Source: Tupaia tana (Eukaryota > Chordata > Mammalia > Scandentia > Tupaiidae). Taken from it: DNA of 64,000 nt. The notes below the pieces were generated by a model, which ran no database searches, was not told the DNA's origin, and saw only the letters and a program-made list of their open reading frames with translations. The stretch lies in NCBI GenBank assembly GCA_026018925.1, contig JAKSZU010000005.1, forward strand, positions 22,430,779 to 22,494,778, written 5' to 3'. The position numbers were made by a program, and so were the translations under genes. This document shows positions 34,277-46,340 of the stretch, piece after piece (position 1 is the stretch's first letter; each line of letters opens with the position of its first letter).

Positions 34277-34554
34277 ATTTATTATGGTTATTATTATTTT
34301 AACTTGCTATATAGGGCATGTATGCTCACCAGAGAGAGACAGAGAGGGAGAGAGGGAGAGAGGGGGGGAGAGAGAGAGAGAAAGAGAGAGAAAGAGAGAG
34401 AGAAAGAGAAAGAGAAAGAGAAAGAGAAAGAGAAAGAGAGAGAGAAAGAGAAAGAGAGAGAAAGCGAGAAAGCAAGCCACCAGGTCTGGGACTCAAACCT
34501 GGGTTGGCTATGTGGGAGCCTAGCATCTTAACCATCATGACACCTGCTGTCCCC
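34277..34554 (-). repeat. tSINE-B with large (GA)n expansion
   Basis: Head cacctgctgtcccc at 34541-34554, body gcaagccaccaggtctggga. About 130 bp of GA/GAAA (34330-34463) replaces the usual short CT tract of the family. Confidence 0.87.
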
Positions 34555-35026
34555 TCACACATGGTCTTAATAGCAGAACTTTACAGCACAGAGCAAATCT
34601 CCACCTGATGTATTTGGATCACACCTTGACTCCACGGTTCAAGCTGTGATTTATAACTATAAGCTCCGGGTTTCAAATCCATTGCACTCTGCTTAAACAC
34701 ATGCACTCTAAGGACAAAGTATGTAGATTCAAATCCCCGTTCACCATCATGAACTGCGTGACCTGGAGCATGTTATTTAATTTCTCTGATGGGAGTAACA
34801 ACTGAGAATTGTGAGAACAAATGAATTGCTGTATATATAGGATTTAGAACATCCTCAGGCCTGTTGTAAGCACACGGACATATGTGTTGTTATTTTGGCA
34901 ATTTGCTCTTTGTGGGTAAATCTGGACACTGTCTCAGGAATCCTTCTTCCTTTATAGATATTTTTTATCTGTTGGACTGATTAGCCACCACCTGGGCAGG
35001 ATTTCTGCTCCCCAAGCCCTTTTGCC
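34555..35026. other. unique intergenic sequence
   Basis: Nothing recognised. Confidence 0.4.
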
Positions 35027-35680
35027 TCTGCTATGATTTAAATGTGTTTCCCCAAAAATTCATGTATTGAGATTTGGTTGTGACAGGATTAAAAGCATTA
35101 AAAACTTGGAGCCAGCAAATGGTATCGCTGTTAAAGGTGCTGAAGCCGACATAGCTGACTCCATGGTTTGAGTCCTGGATCCAGCAACTTGAAAAACACA
35201 GCAGGCACATGTGCGCATATGCCCAAAATCCAAAGACGAGAATGGAGGAAAAGGGATAATGGCATGGCTATGCCCCCACGGGGTGATTTTTCACCCCCCT
35301 CCCGTGTGTGTGTGTGTATGTGTGTGTGTCTCTGGTGAGTACACACATCCTATAGAAAAAAATTAAGCCTTTAAAAAAATAAAAGAGACAAACATTTAAT
35401 CTGATTATGGTATTGAAAGCAGGGCCTTTGGGAGGAGATGAAGATTAAGGTTATCAGGGTGGGGCCCCCATGGTTGAAGCCTAGAGAGTCTATAAGGAGA
35501 AGGACGGAGACAGAGACCCATAGACACAGAAATGCACACTCCTGCCCTCTCACCATGCGATGCCTTCTGGACCCAACTAATGAGGGGTCCTTAACATTAG
35601 ACCTCCAAATTGTGAGTTAAATAAACCTATACTCTTTATAAACTGCTGCTGCTCAATACGCACTAGCCCCTCTATCTGGG
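35027..35680 (+). mobile_element. MaLR solo LTR (MST/THE-like), split by SINE
   Basis: Left part 35027-35106 (tgctatgatttaaatgtgtt, aaaattcatgtattgagatt). Right part 35391-35680 (ggtattgaaagcagggcctt, cctgccctctcaccatgcga, ttgtgagttaaataaaccta). It aligns in order with the LTRs at 16629 and 46341. Confidence 0.75.
35107..35390 (+). repeat. tSINE-A/old in an LTR
   Basis: Head ggagccagcaaatggtatcg, B-box region atggtttgagtcctggatcc, cttgaaaaacacagcaggca and tail cacatcctatag. It has an internal TG run at about 35304-35330. Confidence 0.85.
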
Positions 35681-35936
35681 TGTCATGATTCCTTCTTTCA
35701 TTCACCAACTTAATGTAGAGTTATTGAATGGTGGACATGGGCCTAGGAGGGAGCAACACTGCTGTGAACCAAACCCCTGGTACTGATCACACCTGTTTTA
35801 CCAAGCCCGGGGTACAGGGTTGGGTGGGGACAGAATTGCCACACTATTACTGGAACAGAGGCCTACGATGCAGCCTGGGGTGTCCTCTATGACCTTCTCT
35901 CTGACCAACACAATGCAACTGCTGGAAGAGAGATTG
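35681..35936. other. unique intergenic sequence
   Basis: Nothing recognised. Confidence 0.4.
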
Positions 35937-36206
35937 TGGAGACACACCTGCGGCATGGTGGTTAAGGTGACTGGATCCCACATGGCCAATCCTGAGGTTC
36001 TAATCCTTGATCCAACAACTTGAAAAACACACAGTGTGTGTGAGTGTGAGAGTGTGTGTGTCCAATATCCCACAGGGATGGAGAAAGATGGAGAAGGGAT
36101 TTCTGCATGACCATTCCCCATGGGAGATGCTTCTACTCCCCCACCTCATCTCTTTCTTTGCCAAGTGCATGTGCCCCCTGACAAATTAAAAATAAATAAA
36201 ATTCTG
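35937..36206 (+). repeat. tSINE-A/old
   Basis: Contains gcggcatggtggttaaggtg, acttgaaaaacacacagtgt, a TG-rich stretch, then gatggagaagggatttctgc and gtgcatgtgccccctg. Confidence 0.8.
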
Positions 36207-36651
36207 AGAAAACTGTCACTGATGGGAAACAGCCTTTCCAGCCATAGAGAACACAGCAACTGCCTCTCCAAGTGACCAGAGCCACGTCATGGAAAGCAAG
36301 CAGAGCTACGAGAGGGGCAGACTCTAACTCCAAAGTCACACTGGCTCCAACCTGCCTAACCAGAGCAACTGTCCAGAGCGGAGCACAAGGGTGAGCCACA
36401 AATGCTAGACCAAGGGCTGGGGCGGTAGGTGTGCCTCAAATCCTAATGGGGCAGAGGCTCCCGTCACTACACCTGTGGGGCTCAGAGCCACGACACTCAA
36501 CACTTCATACTAGCGCCTCCCTAGCCCTCACTGTGTGCCCTCCAAACCCCTGTAGGACTGAAGAGCACCAGTGCCATCAGCAAACACAGCATGGACTGTG
36601 AAGAGCAAAGGAGAACAAAACTGTCTTTAACTTTATGATAAAAATCTCATG
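36207..36651. other. unique intergenic sequence
   Basis: Moderately GC-rich. No gene or repeat recognised. Confidence 0.4.
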
Positions 36652-36958
36652 GGGCCAGCAGGATGCATGGTGGTTAAGGTGCTAGACTCACATGACTGAC
36701 CGCAGTTCGAATCCTGGACCTGGTGGCTTGAAAACCATGCTAGGTGTGTGTGTGTGCATGCCCAAAATCCCAATAGGGGAATGGAGGAGAAGGGATTACA
36801 TGATGGTCATCCCCCTGGAGGCGATTTCTCACTTTCCCTCTCTCTGTCTCTCTCCAATGGGTACATGCGCCCTATAGCAAAAACCTTTAAAAGAAAAGAA
36901 AAGAAAAGAAAAGAAAAGGAAAGAAAAGGAAAGAAAAAAGAAAGAAAAAGGAATGAAA
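36652..36958 (+). repeat. tSINE-A/old with (AAAAG)n tail
   Basis: Head ggggccagcaggatgcatgg, B-box region cagttcgaatcctggacctg and cttgaaaaccatgctaggtg. The tail is a run of AAAAG-type units at about 36888-36956. Confidence 0.88.
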
Positions 36959-37014
36959 ACTCCACCATAAAATAAGAAAATACCACTGGATTTTCAATGA
37001 TCTCTTAAAACAAT

Positions 37015-37293
37015 CAACTTCATTTTTTTTTTTTTAGAGGTTTTCGCTATAGGGCACGTGCGCTCGCCAGACAGAGAGAGACAGAGAGACAGAAAGCGAG
37101 AAATCACCCCCCAGGGGGATGGTCACGCCGCAATCCCTTCTCCTCCATTCTCCTCTCGGGATCTTGGGCACGCACGCACACGCGCCCGGCGTGAGTTTTA
37201 AGTCACCGGGTCCGGGACGCGAACCGCGGTCAACTACGTGGGAGTCCAGCGACATAGCCATTACGCTAACTGCTGGTTCCCAACTTCATTTTT
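37015..37293 (-). repeat. tSINE-A, 'ggttccc' subfamily, perfect TSD
   Basis: The body spans 37028-37280. A perfect 13-bp TSD, caacttcattttt, lies at 37015-37027 and 37281-37293. Diagnostic sites are ttttcgctat, atggtcacgccgc, gagttttaag, gggacgcgaacc and ggttccc. Confidence 0.95.
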
Positions 37294-37305
37294 AATGACA
37301 GAAAA

Positions 37306-37555
37306 TCTCTGACTTAACAGCGGTTTGACTTACACTATTTGGATTTGGGTCGTGCATGAATGATACACCTGTGGAAACTGTCCTCAGAGTACCTGAGGAC
37401 CACCCTGCTTGCACATTCAGTACAGTAGCCAATGAGTTACATGAGACATCCAACACTCGGTCACACACCGGGCTTCCTATTAGACGACTGTGCCCAACTG
37501 CCGGCTGATGTAAGTGAGCCCAGATCATTTAAGGCAGGCTCGACTCAGCTGTCAC
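37306..37555 (+). repeat. ancient interspersed repeat, family not named
   Basis: cattcagtacagtagccaat, gagttacatgagacatccaa, attagacgactgtgcccaac and ggctgatgtaagtgagccca follow the order of an old mammalian repeat I know in outline but cannot name with confidence. Confidence 0.5.
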
Positions 37556-37837
37556 TTCAGTAGTGAGGACAGAAGTCAGCCTCCTTTTTCCTACTGCTAA
37601 AATCCTTCCCAGAGGGCCTGGAGGGAGGCATGCCCTCAGACATTAACAGACCATTTTAACCCATTGACAACAGGCCTCTTCCTACACCCCGTGCCTGGCA
37701 TAGTATCTTTGTGAGGTATATTAAGCCTCCTTATCTCTGTTAGAGTACATTCTTTTGCTGATCCCAGCAAACCTTCCTAGCAAACCTTCGTTTTATAATC
37801 ACCAACCTAAAAACTGTAAAACTCACCTATGACCTAT
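37556..37837. other. unique intergenic sequence
   Basis: Nothing recognised. Confidence 0.4.
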
Positions 37838-38100
37838 AAGCCTGTAGCCTAGTGGTTAAGGAAGTTAGATCCCACATGGGTGAGCCCAGTTCAAATCCTG
37901 GCCCCAGTGGCTTGAAAAATATGCAGGGTCCTTGTGCCTGCATGCCCCAAATCCCAACAGGATGGAGAGATGGAGAAGGGATTGTGGTGTGCCTGTACCC
38001 ACCGGGAGATGCTGTCTCCCTGTCTCTCCTCCTCTCTCTGTGTCTGTTTCTCTTGGTGAGCATCACATGCCCCTGGCAATTAAACAGAAAGAAAGAAAAG
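37838..38100 (+). repeat. tSINE-A/old
   Basis: Contains cctagtggttaaggaagtta, cagttcaaatcctggcccca, cttgaaaaatatgcagggtc and gatggagaagggattgtggt, then a CT-rich tract and an A-rich tail. Confidence 0.85.
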
Positions 38101-38736
38101 GAACATTGAATAATGCTATGTGTCTCCTGTGGAGTAAGTTCTGTTAGCAGGTTTTTTTGCTTCCAAGACCTGTTTTGTTAAGACTCAGGGAGGTCATAGT
38201 TTAGACATGACAAACCTTGTTCTGGTGACAAAAGATTACTATTACCATAAAAATCCAAAGAAAGTTCTGCGCCAAAAAAATTTTATTCTAGAACTGTAAC
38301 AATCCATGGAAATTTTAACCTAAAAGAGAGGATGACTGAAGTTAAATAATGTGTGTGAATTACAACCTTAATTAACAATTAAAGTACAGTATTTCCTCTC
38401 ATCAACCACACCAAACCACTAATCTTCCTTTGAAAGTAGGAAAAGGCTTTAAAAGACTTTTTATAATGTTAATAAAGTTAATAAACTTTCCATGGGAGAG
38501 ATACACACATTTTTTACAAATTAAGAAAACGGCCACATAGACTGTTAAAATATTCTTTGGCCAACATAAGTGATAAGGAGACATGGCAGCCATGAGAACA
38601 CCCAAGGGAACGTTAGAAAAGTAGAACATTTCAGGGTTTATCAGAAAATTAGTAAATTTTTAACTATGTTGCATGATTTCATTTTTTAAATGTCTCACAG
38701 TGAAAATTTCCAAATTTACTCAAAAGTAAAGTACAA
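38101..38736. other. unique intergenic sequence
   Basis: AT-rich. No repeat or gene recognised. Confidence 0.4.
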
Positions 38737-38955
38737 GGGGTCCATGGTGACGCAGTGGTAACTCAACACTCTTCAATGATGGCGCAGGTGGTAAGTTCTA
38801 GGTTCATGTCCTGAGGCCTTCTTGTGCACACATGTCCACGACCCAGGCTGGCTGAGACTGGGGGTGGAGCAGTGTGTGATGATCCTGTTGGGAGTACCTG
38901 AGTCTCTCTCCCTCTCAGAAGAAAGAGAAGAAAGACACACACACAAAAATCAAAG
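38737..38955 (+). repeat. tSINE-C
   Basis: Head ggggtccatggtgacgcagt, middle ccaggctggctgagactggg and gatcctgttgggagta. Confidence 0.8.
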
Positions 38956-38958
38956 AAG

Positions 38959-39202
38959 CCGGACCAGTAAGTGGTGTAATGGTTATATCTCTGGACTCCC
39001 ATGTAGTCGACCATGGTTTAAGTTCCAGACCTGGCAGTTTAAACTCATACTAGATGCATATGTGTGCCCAAAATCCCAAGAGGAGATGGAGGAGAAGGGA
39101 TTGCAGCAAGGTCATTCCCGCTAGGGGGTGATTTCCCGCTTTCTGTCGCTGTCTTTCCTGTGAGCACACATGCCCTATAATAAAAATCTCTTCCAAAAAA
39201 AA
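38959..39202 (+). repeat. tSINE-A, diverged
   Basis: Head ggaccagtaagtggtgtaat, body ggaggagaagggattgcagc, tail gccctataataaaaatctc. It follows the tSINE-C directly, probably having inserted at its A-rich end. Confidence 0.87.
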
Positions 39203-39360
39203 GCACTCAAGAGACTTGTGTGAAATTATTATCCAGCTTCAACAACCATCACATTTTGCTACACTTGTTTCATTTTGCTGGATTTTTAAAAAAACAGTCC
39301 CAGTTATCATACCATTTCACCCCTAAATAATTCAGTATTTTTTTTAAAAAGGGGGATGCT

Positions 39361-39527
39361 GGGACCAAGGGTGGCGTGATGGTTAAGGCACATGGTCTAC
39401 CATGGTTTGAGTCCCAGACCTGGAGACTTTCTCTCTCTCTCTCTCTCTCTCTCTGTGAGTCTTTGCCTCTGGTAAAATAAAAAATAAATGAATGAATAAA
39501 TAAAGTTAATAATTCTTTTTAAAAAAT
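39361..39527 (+). repeat. tSINE-B
   Basis: Head gggaccaagggtggcgtgat, gtttgagtcccagacctgga, a (CT)n run, then ctctggtaaaataaaaaata. Confidence 0.85.
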
Positions 39528-39970
39528 AGATTCAAACCATTTCATAAAAGAACAAAAAAAAAAAAGGGACTGCTTTCTTACCTAATCACAATGCCATGCT
39601 TTCGATTATTTCACTAAAAGTAATTATAATTATTCCTGACTTAACTCAGTAGTCCAATGATTTGTTTGCTGCAACTCCCAAATTTTAGAATAGGAATTAT
39701 TCTGGAAATGTGTTTAGACAAATTTCAAACACCATTTCTCACAAGAATATCTTTCATTCATATTTCACCAGAAATAGAACAATTTTCCTGTTAAAAACAG
39801 TAGAAAGCTATACTTCTTACATAGAAATATTTTATAATCCCAGAGAATCACCTGGAATAAACATCTCTGTATACATTGTTTTTGCCCATATTTTAAATTA
39901 TTCCTTTGGACATACTCCATTCTAAATGAAATTGAAGAGTTATTACCATCCTAAGGAGAATCTACTCTTG
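39528..39970. other. unique intergenic sequence
   Basis: AT-rich, nothing recognised. Confidence 0.4.
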
Positions 39971-40080
39971 TTTAGAGACAGGGTCTGGCTATGTTGCCCA
40001 GGCTGACCTCCAACTTTCCAAATCTCCTGCCTTGGTTTCCTGAGGCTGAATCTTGATTCACGCTGCCACACTCCTTTTTA
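39971..40080 (-). repeat. 7SL-derived SINE monomer (FLAM/Alu-left-arm-like)
   Basis: gagacagggtctggctatgt, tgcccaggctgacctccaac and tgccttggtttcctgaggct are the reverse of a 7SL/Alu left monomer. It is about one monomer long and diverged. Confidence 0.83.
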
Positions 40081-40204
40081 GAAAGTACTGGAAAACAGTG
40101 TTTTCTACGCTTTCATGTACCAATCTCCTGGACTTCTTGGTAAAATTCAAATTCTCATTCACCTAGAGGAGCCCCCAGGTGTTAGTTACTTCCGCAGCCC
40201 GTTT

Positions 40205-40600
40205 TGGGCTGTCTCTTGACATCTGTTAACGGTTCAATTAAACCCCCAAACTTCACATGGTGAAGTCCTCCCCTCCAGTACCTCTCCATGGGACCTTATT
40301 TGGAAATAGGGCTACTGCAGATGTAATTAGCTAGGATGAGGTCATTGGGGTGGCCCCTAACACAACAGGAGCTGAGTCCTCATCATAAAGGGGGAATCCG
40401 GGCCCGCCACGTGCACAGGGAAACCCACGTGGAGACTGGAGCTCAGAAGCTGGGGAGAGGCCTGGCTCCGACTCTTCTTTAGAGGAGCGGGGCCGCCAAC
40501 GCTGTGATCTCAGACTTCGGCCCCAGAACCATGCGGCAACACGCTTCTGGTGTTAGAGCTGCTAGTCTGTGTTCTTTGTCATGGCAGCCCTCGCTGAGAC
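40205..40600 (+). mobile_element. MLT1-like MaLR solo LTR
   Basis: gggaccttatttggaaatag, gcagatgtaattagctagga and tgaggtcattggggtggccc, ending near tttgtcatggcagccctcg. This is the standard MLT1A/B order from memory. Confidence 0.8.
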
Positions 40601-41022
40601 AGCCCCCTGTGTAGCCGGGGTTTGGAGAAGTCTCACCTGAACACAATCCAGCCTCCTAGTTGGGGTTACAATAGCAATAATAGCTAGAAACTTAGACTCT
40701 GTGGTCAGACGGGCCTTCATTTCATCACCTGCTCTGAAGAGCTTCATAAATAAGTCACCCGGGCTAAACCTGGCTCTTTCCCTGGGTCAAATAGCCAAAG
40801 TCATAGGCAGTGCTCATCCCATTAAGAATGAAATAAAACAACACACGTGACAGGGAGAAAGAGAGACAGAGAGGCAGCATGTTGGCACAGAAACACTTTT
40901 GGATTTCGGAGTATTTCAGATTTTGGATGTTCAGTTAGGGACGCCCAACCTGTGTGTATAAAGTGCTGAGATTAGGGCCTCATATACTTAGTGCTCCATA
41001 AATCTTAGTTGCTATAATTGTT
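40601..41022. other. mostly unique; short ancient repeat piece
   Basis: cttttggatttcggagtatt and cagttagggacgcccaacct at 40893-40950 match the same old repeat type as 12186-12500. The rest is unrecognised. Confidence 0.4.
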
Positions 41023-41261
41023 ATGATTACTTTTAGTTTGTCAGAGGGTGTGTGCACTTGCCAGAGAAAGAGAGAGAGAGGGAAAGTGAGAAAGCACCTC
41101 CATGAGGAATGGTCAGCCTGCAATCCCTTCTCCTCCATTTCTCTCTCCTTCCTTCTGGATTTTGGACATGCACACACACAAGCCGCCAGGTCCGGGACTC
41201 AAACCACAAGGTCAGTCATGTGGATTTTGCAGCCTTAGCCACCATGTCACGGGCTTGCCCA
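41023..41261 (-). repeat. tSINE-A/old
   Basis: Contains tgtcagagggtgtgtgcact, ccgccaggtccgggactcaa and head gtcacgggcttgccc. Confidence 0.82.
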
Positions 41262-41619
41262 CTTGTACTATTATTTATTATTACTAGACCCTTTCTGGTC
41301 TGGCCTCTGCCAAGCAAGCCCTTTGTCCCCCATGGTCCCCTAGCCCCCATTCAATTAGCTGAACTCTATTCTGGCTCCTTACGTTCCTTCATGTATCACG
41401 GAACAACATGGAGTATGTTGGGGACAAGTCCTTCACGTCGTTGTGACACCGGTGCTCTTGCACACTGTTCACAGATTTTTTTTCTATAGCTCTCCCTATC
41501 TAAGGGGGCTGAACCTTAGGAAATGCTCAAGGTGCTATGAAGGCCCTGTGTACCCATCTGCCTGCTACTTAGTCTCATAGACTCAGAATGACAAAGCACA
41601 GGTGCACTGGGCCTTTTCT
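41262..41619. other. unique intergenic sequence
   Basis: Nothing recognised. Confidence 0.4.
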
Positions 41620-41862
41620 CCTTTTTAAATCGTCAGAGGGCACACACACACTTGCTACAGAGAGAGAGAGAGAACGCACTCTCCGATGGGATATGGGCAC
41701 ACTACAGGTCCCTTCTGCTCTATTTCTCCATCCTATCAGGAATTCGGACATGCATACACACACACCTGGCACAGTTTTCAAGCTTCAGGGGCTGCGATTC
41801 AAACTGCAGTCAGCCATATGGGGTCTGGCACCCTTCACCACTACGGTATAGGACTGGCCCTC
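41620..41862 (-). repeat. tSINE-A/old
   Basis: Contains aatcgtcagagggcacacac, gatgggatatgggcacacta and head ataggactggccc. Confidence 0.78.
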
Positions 41863-41965
41863 ACTGGGAACTTTTTAATACAAGGAAACAACTCCTAAGA
41901 AATGCTAATATTTACATTTACCCTCTATATCTGCTCATATATACTTTAATATGTTAGCTATGCAG

Positions 41966-42172
41966 GCCAGCAGGTGGCATGGTAGGCATGGTAGTTAAGG
42001 GACTGGACTCTCATATGGCCAACTGTGGTTTGAGTCCCAGACCTGGCAGCTTGCTTTCTCACTTTCCCTCTCTCTCTGTCTCTTTCTCTCTGTGTCTCTC
42101 TCTGGTGAGTGCACATGCCCTGTAGAAAATTAAGCAAGAGTAATTAATAAAATAAAATACTTATTTTTAAAA
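41966..42172 (+). repeat. tSINE-B
   Basis: Head ggccagcaggtggcatggta with a short internal duplication (ggcatggtaggcatggtag), gtttgagtcccagacctggc, a CT-rich tract and an A-rich tail. Confidence 0.88.
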
Positions 42173-43075
42173 ATATGTCACTGATGACCCTTTCACCCAA
42201 TAATAGAGTTACAGAAGGTTATACACACCACTGGTCGCTTCTCTGTAGTTCACACTGAAAACTGATGGAACGCCGTAGACACCTCCAGCTACTTCCATGG
42301 CGATTCTTCTGATCACGTACCTCTCAGGGAAATGTTTGCTGCCCAGAGCGTGGGCCCAGGCAGGGTAATGTGCAGCGGGACAGGTGATAATTATGTGAGA
42401 AACAGTGTACTGTCTTTTAGAAGGTCAGCTCTAAAGGTCAAGAGGGTGGAAGTTGCTATTAAGGAGGGGAAAAAATGCCAGTTATGCTGCTGTGTGCAGG
42501 AGAAGGAATCTACTCCTCCATTGGCAAAAATGCCTAGGCTGCTGCTTGCTGAGCCTCAGCTCCAACTTTACGGCTTGTTGGCTAATCTAAAAGAATGTCC
42601 CTTCCTTGGAAATGCCCCCTACGTTCGTGTGTCCTCAGACCCCTCTACGTGACACTTATAGCCTGTTTATTACATGGTGCATGTGAAAGACAGTTTCATG
42701 GACTAAAATCTTACCTGTCCCTCTCTCACATCCCTGTGCCATGCCATGGACTCACCCCTTCATCAGACAAGAAAGCTAAACAGTGGCAAAGCTATTCCAT
42801 ATTCCTTAAAGCAGCCTCAAAAGTGTTCTTATTTTACATTCAGCTGTGCTCTGCCATTCTGAAATATGAGCCCCTGCCCTGATCCTACCCTGGAGGGCGC
42901 CAGGGAAACACCTCTATGAGCCCCTGCCAGGACCCAACCACGCTGGGCAATTCCACAGTCCATCGAAGAGTCCTGATTCTTGCCTTCAAACATAGGCACA
43001 GCGTTAGGAGCATGGTTTCACACATTGATCAAGATTTAGTAAACTTAAACATTTAAGAATTAAAATGACTTTTTA
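42173..43075. other. unique intergenic sequence
   Basis: About 900 bp. Open frames near 42332-42882 are short and unrecognised. No repeat family identified. Confidence 0.4.
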
Positions 43076-43292
43076 AAACATTCATTTACTTATTTCTTTT
43101 GAAAGAGAAAGACAGATATACCTAATAGGGTCTTCATTCCCCATCTGTCCCCAGCCTGGCAACCAAGACAGCAAGTGTGCACATGTGCACCTGCTGTGTA
43201 CAGAGAAACCTCGGGACACAAACCTGGGACCTTCCGATGTGGCTTAACCATGATGGAGCACTGCATTTCTGCTGCACCGCAGCAACTGGCCA
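43076..43292 (-). repeat. tSINE-C
   Basis: Contains taatagggtcttcattcccc, cacaaacctgggaccttccg and head gcagcaactggcca. Confidence 0.8.
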
Positions 43293-44442
43293 GGAATTAA
43301 ACCATGGCTTAACCTTTTATAAAGGCTGCCGAAGAACAGAATGCATTTGCAATTAAATGCTCATGTCATCTGCAAACATTGAATTCCTCCTCTAGTGAGT
43401 CAGAAAAAAATAATAATAAAAAATAAATAAATAAAAAAACAGGCTTCTTCCAAAGTATGGATCTCAGGAAAATACTTACTTAAAGTTTTCAAAATTGAAA
43501 TCTAGTTGGCAAAGATAACTTACATGTCATTAAAAGGTAGTAATGCAAAAGGAAATGTGGGTGCCTTGTCAAGTGCACATCAGTTCATCTGATTTATAAT
43601 CACAGTAAGAGTAACAGAGAAACTCAAGTTAAGAGAGGAGCTTTAGGTTCTGGCTGCGAATCTGATGGTGGGATGAGTCTATAGTCTAATTTGGCGAGGG
43701 GAGAAGTTCTACGTGTTGGCACTTTGCTGTCTCTTGTGTTTGCCTATTAGCCTTATCTCACTATAGACTCTGCTAGGTAACACTGCTGATGAGACTCTAA
43801 GCGATTGAGGTAAGTGAAGGAGGAGATCAGGGAAAAAACAAACAACACATTGAATAGACACAAAAATGAAAAGGTGTCTGCTGAGGAAAATGGACATGAT
43901 AATGTCTTTGACTTGACTAACATGTGCTGTATTCGTGCTGGGAAAGAATCGTGTTGTACACTGTCGACATGTACAGTGGTTAAAGGTAAATACGAAACAT
44001 ACACACTCCCAAGTAGTTTGGGGTGATAAATCATACACGGAGTGGATGTTTAGCCCTGTGTGCAGAACTGGTTCCGTGGGTGCACTATTCTGTCCCGTTG
44101 CAGCATCTTCCTGGGCAAATCTGTGTTGCTCCTACTAATTCCAGGTGGGCACCTGAAGGAGCACCTTCCTGAAAGGGCAGTCCCATCTTCTTGAAGTCTC
44201 TGTACTTCTCTGAGAGCAGCACCCCACTAACCGCTCTGGGTTAATGACTTAGGAAAACCCAAACCTGGAGAACTACGCAGCCTGAAGACAAGTGAATTGA
44301 CCCTGGTTTATTCAACCCGGATTAGATACATTTACAGGAAAGAAGTAAGAATACTCACCACAGTAGCAACGTTGAGTGTTAACATGAATGGTATCTGTTC
44401 AAAATGCACGTGTACACAGTTGGTAAAAGGGACCATGGCTTC
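43293..44442. other. unique intergenic sequence
   Basis: About 1.1 kb. An AATAAA-rich stretch lies at about 43407-43440. No gene or repeat recognised, and open frames on both strands are short. Confidence 0.4.
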
Positions 44443-44738
44443 ACATCTAACTTTTTTTTTTTTCTTTTTTTGGAGAGGTTTTTTTTCTTATTGGGCTCGT
44501 GCGCTTGCCAGAAAGACAGAGAGAGACAGAGAGAGAGAAAGCGAGAAATCACCCCCCGGGGGGATGGCCATGCCACAATCCCTTCTCCTCTATTCTCCTC
44601 TCGGGATCTTGGGCACACACGCACATGCGCCAGGTGTGAGTTTAAGCCACCGGGTCCGGGACTCAAACCACGGTTGACTACATGGGAGTCCAGCAACATA
44701 GCCACTGTGCTAAATGCTGGTCCCACGTCTAACTTTTT
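44443..44738 (-). repeat. tSINE-A with near-perfect TSD
   Basis: The body spans 44457-44724. TSD acatctaacttttt (44443-44456) pairs with acgtctaacttttt (44725-44738). The tail motif ctatag is altered to cttattgg. Confidence 0.93.
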
Positions 44739-45008
44739 ATTTAATTATGGCACCAGAGCAGTATTCCATATACTTATTTTTCCTATTTTAAAATTTGTCT
44801 AATAATTCACTCTTCTTTTTGTAATTTATGAAATATTGGCCCATGATGCTTTGGAGATCTTTAAAAGTGGTTCTTTACCAAGGACAAGAAATGCATTACC
44901 CTGGAGAGGGACCCAGTTCCTTAAGCCACCTAGAAAGGGGCAGACTGGCCCCCAAGACTGCCCCCTAGGACGTATGAAGGAGACGGAGAGTTCCACATTG
45001 AAAACAGT
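44739..45008. other. unique intergenic sequence
   Basis: Nothing recognised. Confidence 0.4.
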
Positions 45009-45232
45009 CAGGGGAGTGGTGCAGAGGTGAAATGCCAACACGGGGCAGCAGACTCTGTGGGAGGGTTGCTGGTTCATGTCCAGAGAGCTTCGAGCGCACC
45101 AGGTGCGTACGGGCCCTTGCTCCAGGGCTGCCTGAGGCTGGGGGGTGGACAGTGGTCTCAAGACCCTGTTGGCCTTGTCTCTGTCTCTGACTCTCATTCA
45201 TGGAATAAATAAATAAACCTTAAAACTGAAGA
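45009..45232 (+). repeat. tSINE-C
   Basis: Head caggggagtggtgcagaggt, gctggttcatgtccagagag, tcaagaccctgttggccttg and tail ctctcattcatggaataaat. Confidence 0.85.
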
Positions 45233-45454
45233 ATAAAGATTGCTTATCTGTAAGTATATATACAACAGATGTTCCGAACATGCCTGGAAAGAGTCAGGAG
45301 GGAAGGGAGTGTGACTGGGAAGGGGCTTCCCTGGTACACATTCGTATTTAATAGCTTCTGTGCTCAGAGATGTCTGTGGTGCTTTGCTCACATATTTTTG
45401 CATGTCTCTAGTACTGAAGTACAATTACAAATTAAATACAGGATTTAAAGAAGA

Positions 45455-45668
45455 TTTTTTTGTTTCCCTAGCATGAATACACTGCATATTAGTCCAGTCA
45501 GTCATTACCATACACATGATCATCAGCAGACAATTTTCCAGTTTTGTGTTCCTGACGTGTTTCGCCTTTGTCTTTTCCCCTGGATTCTCTCCCTCTCACC
45601 TTCTGCTATTTCCGATCCCATTCCCGCGCTGTCTCTAGTATCCACAGTTGCTCTCCATGAGAAGGTAT
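45455..45668 (-). mobile_element. L1 3'-UTR fragment
   Basis: acactgcatattagtccagt, gatcatcagcagacaatttt and cccattcccgcgctgtctct parallel the L1 3' UTR at 53910-54100 in the same orientation. Confidence 0.6.
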
Positions 45669-45898
45669 TTTATAAATCATTAATATAATGGATAATGGCT
45701 GGTGTATAACATAAAAATAAATATTTCTATAGGGTTTTGCATTAGCAAAAAATGTATTTTCTGTTATTATTAATAATTCAAATTATTAATGATTAGTATT
45801 CTGCCTTAATCCAATTTTTTTTGAAATACAGTATATGCAATCAAATATGTTATTTAACATCCATCAAGAGCTGATTACATAATTAGGATTCTAATATT
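45669..45898. other. AT-rich unique sequence
   Basis: Nothing recognised. Confidence 0.4.
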
Positions 45899-46187
45899 AA
45901 CTCTACTTTTTTTTGTTTGTTTGTTTAAGAGAGGTTTTTGCTATAGGGTGTGTGTGCTCACTGGAGAGATAGAGAGAGTCAGAGAGACAGAAACTGAGAA
46001 GTCACCCCTCAGGGGTAATGGCCACACCACAATCCCTTCTCCAGCCTCCTCTAGAGATTTTGGGCATGCATGTATACATGCCTGCATGAGTTTTAAGTCA
46101 CCGGGTCTGGAACTCGAGCTGTAATTGACTACGTGGGATCCAGTGACGTAAATGTTATTCCATCTGCTCGTCCCTTAACTCGACTAT
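45899..46187 (-). repeat. tSINE-A, diverged, with TSD
   Basis: The body spans about 45907-46174. Flanks ttaactctact and ttaactcgact form a near-perfect TSD. The tail contains (TTTG)n. The head is changed to ctgctcgtccc. Confidence 0.87.
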
Positions 46188-46340
46188 TTTAAATCCTAGA
46201 TTTTCTCAAAAGCTAATTGCTATCTTCAAAGCCCTTTCAGGCTTCCCTCCCTAAATTATACATGACTCGATATGTCACACAGCAGCCTACTTAATTCAAG
46301 TTTTTCATGAATATATGCCCATGTATTTCCCATGTACTCC

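Noticed and set aside
34326..34562. Arg/Glu-rich or Ser/Leu-rich open frames
   Set aside because: They are translations of the GA-repeat expansion.
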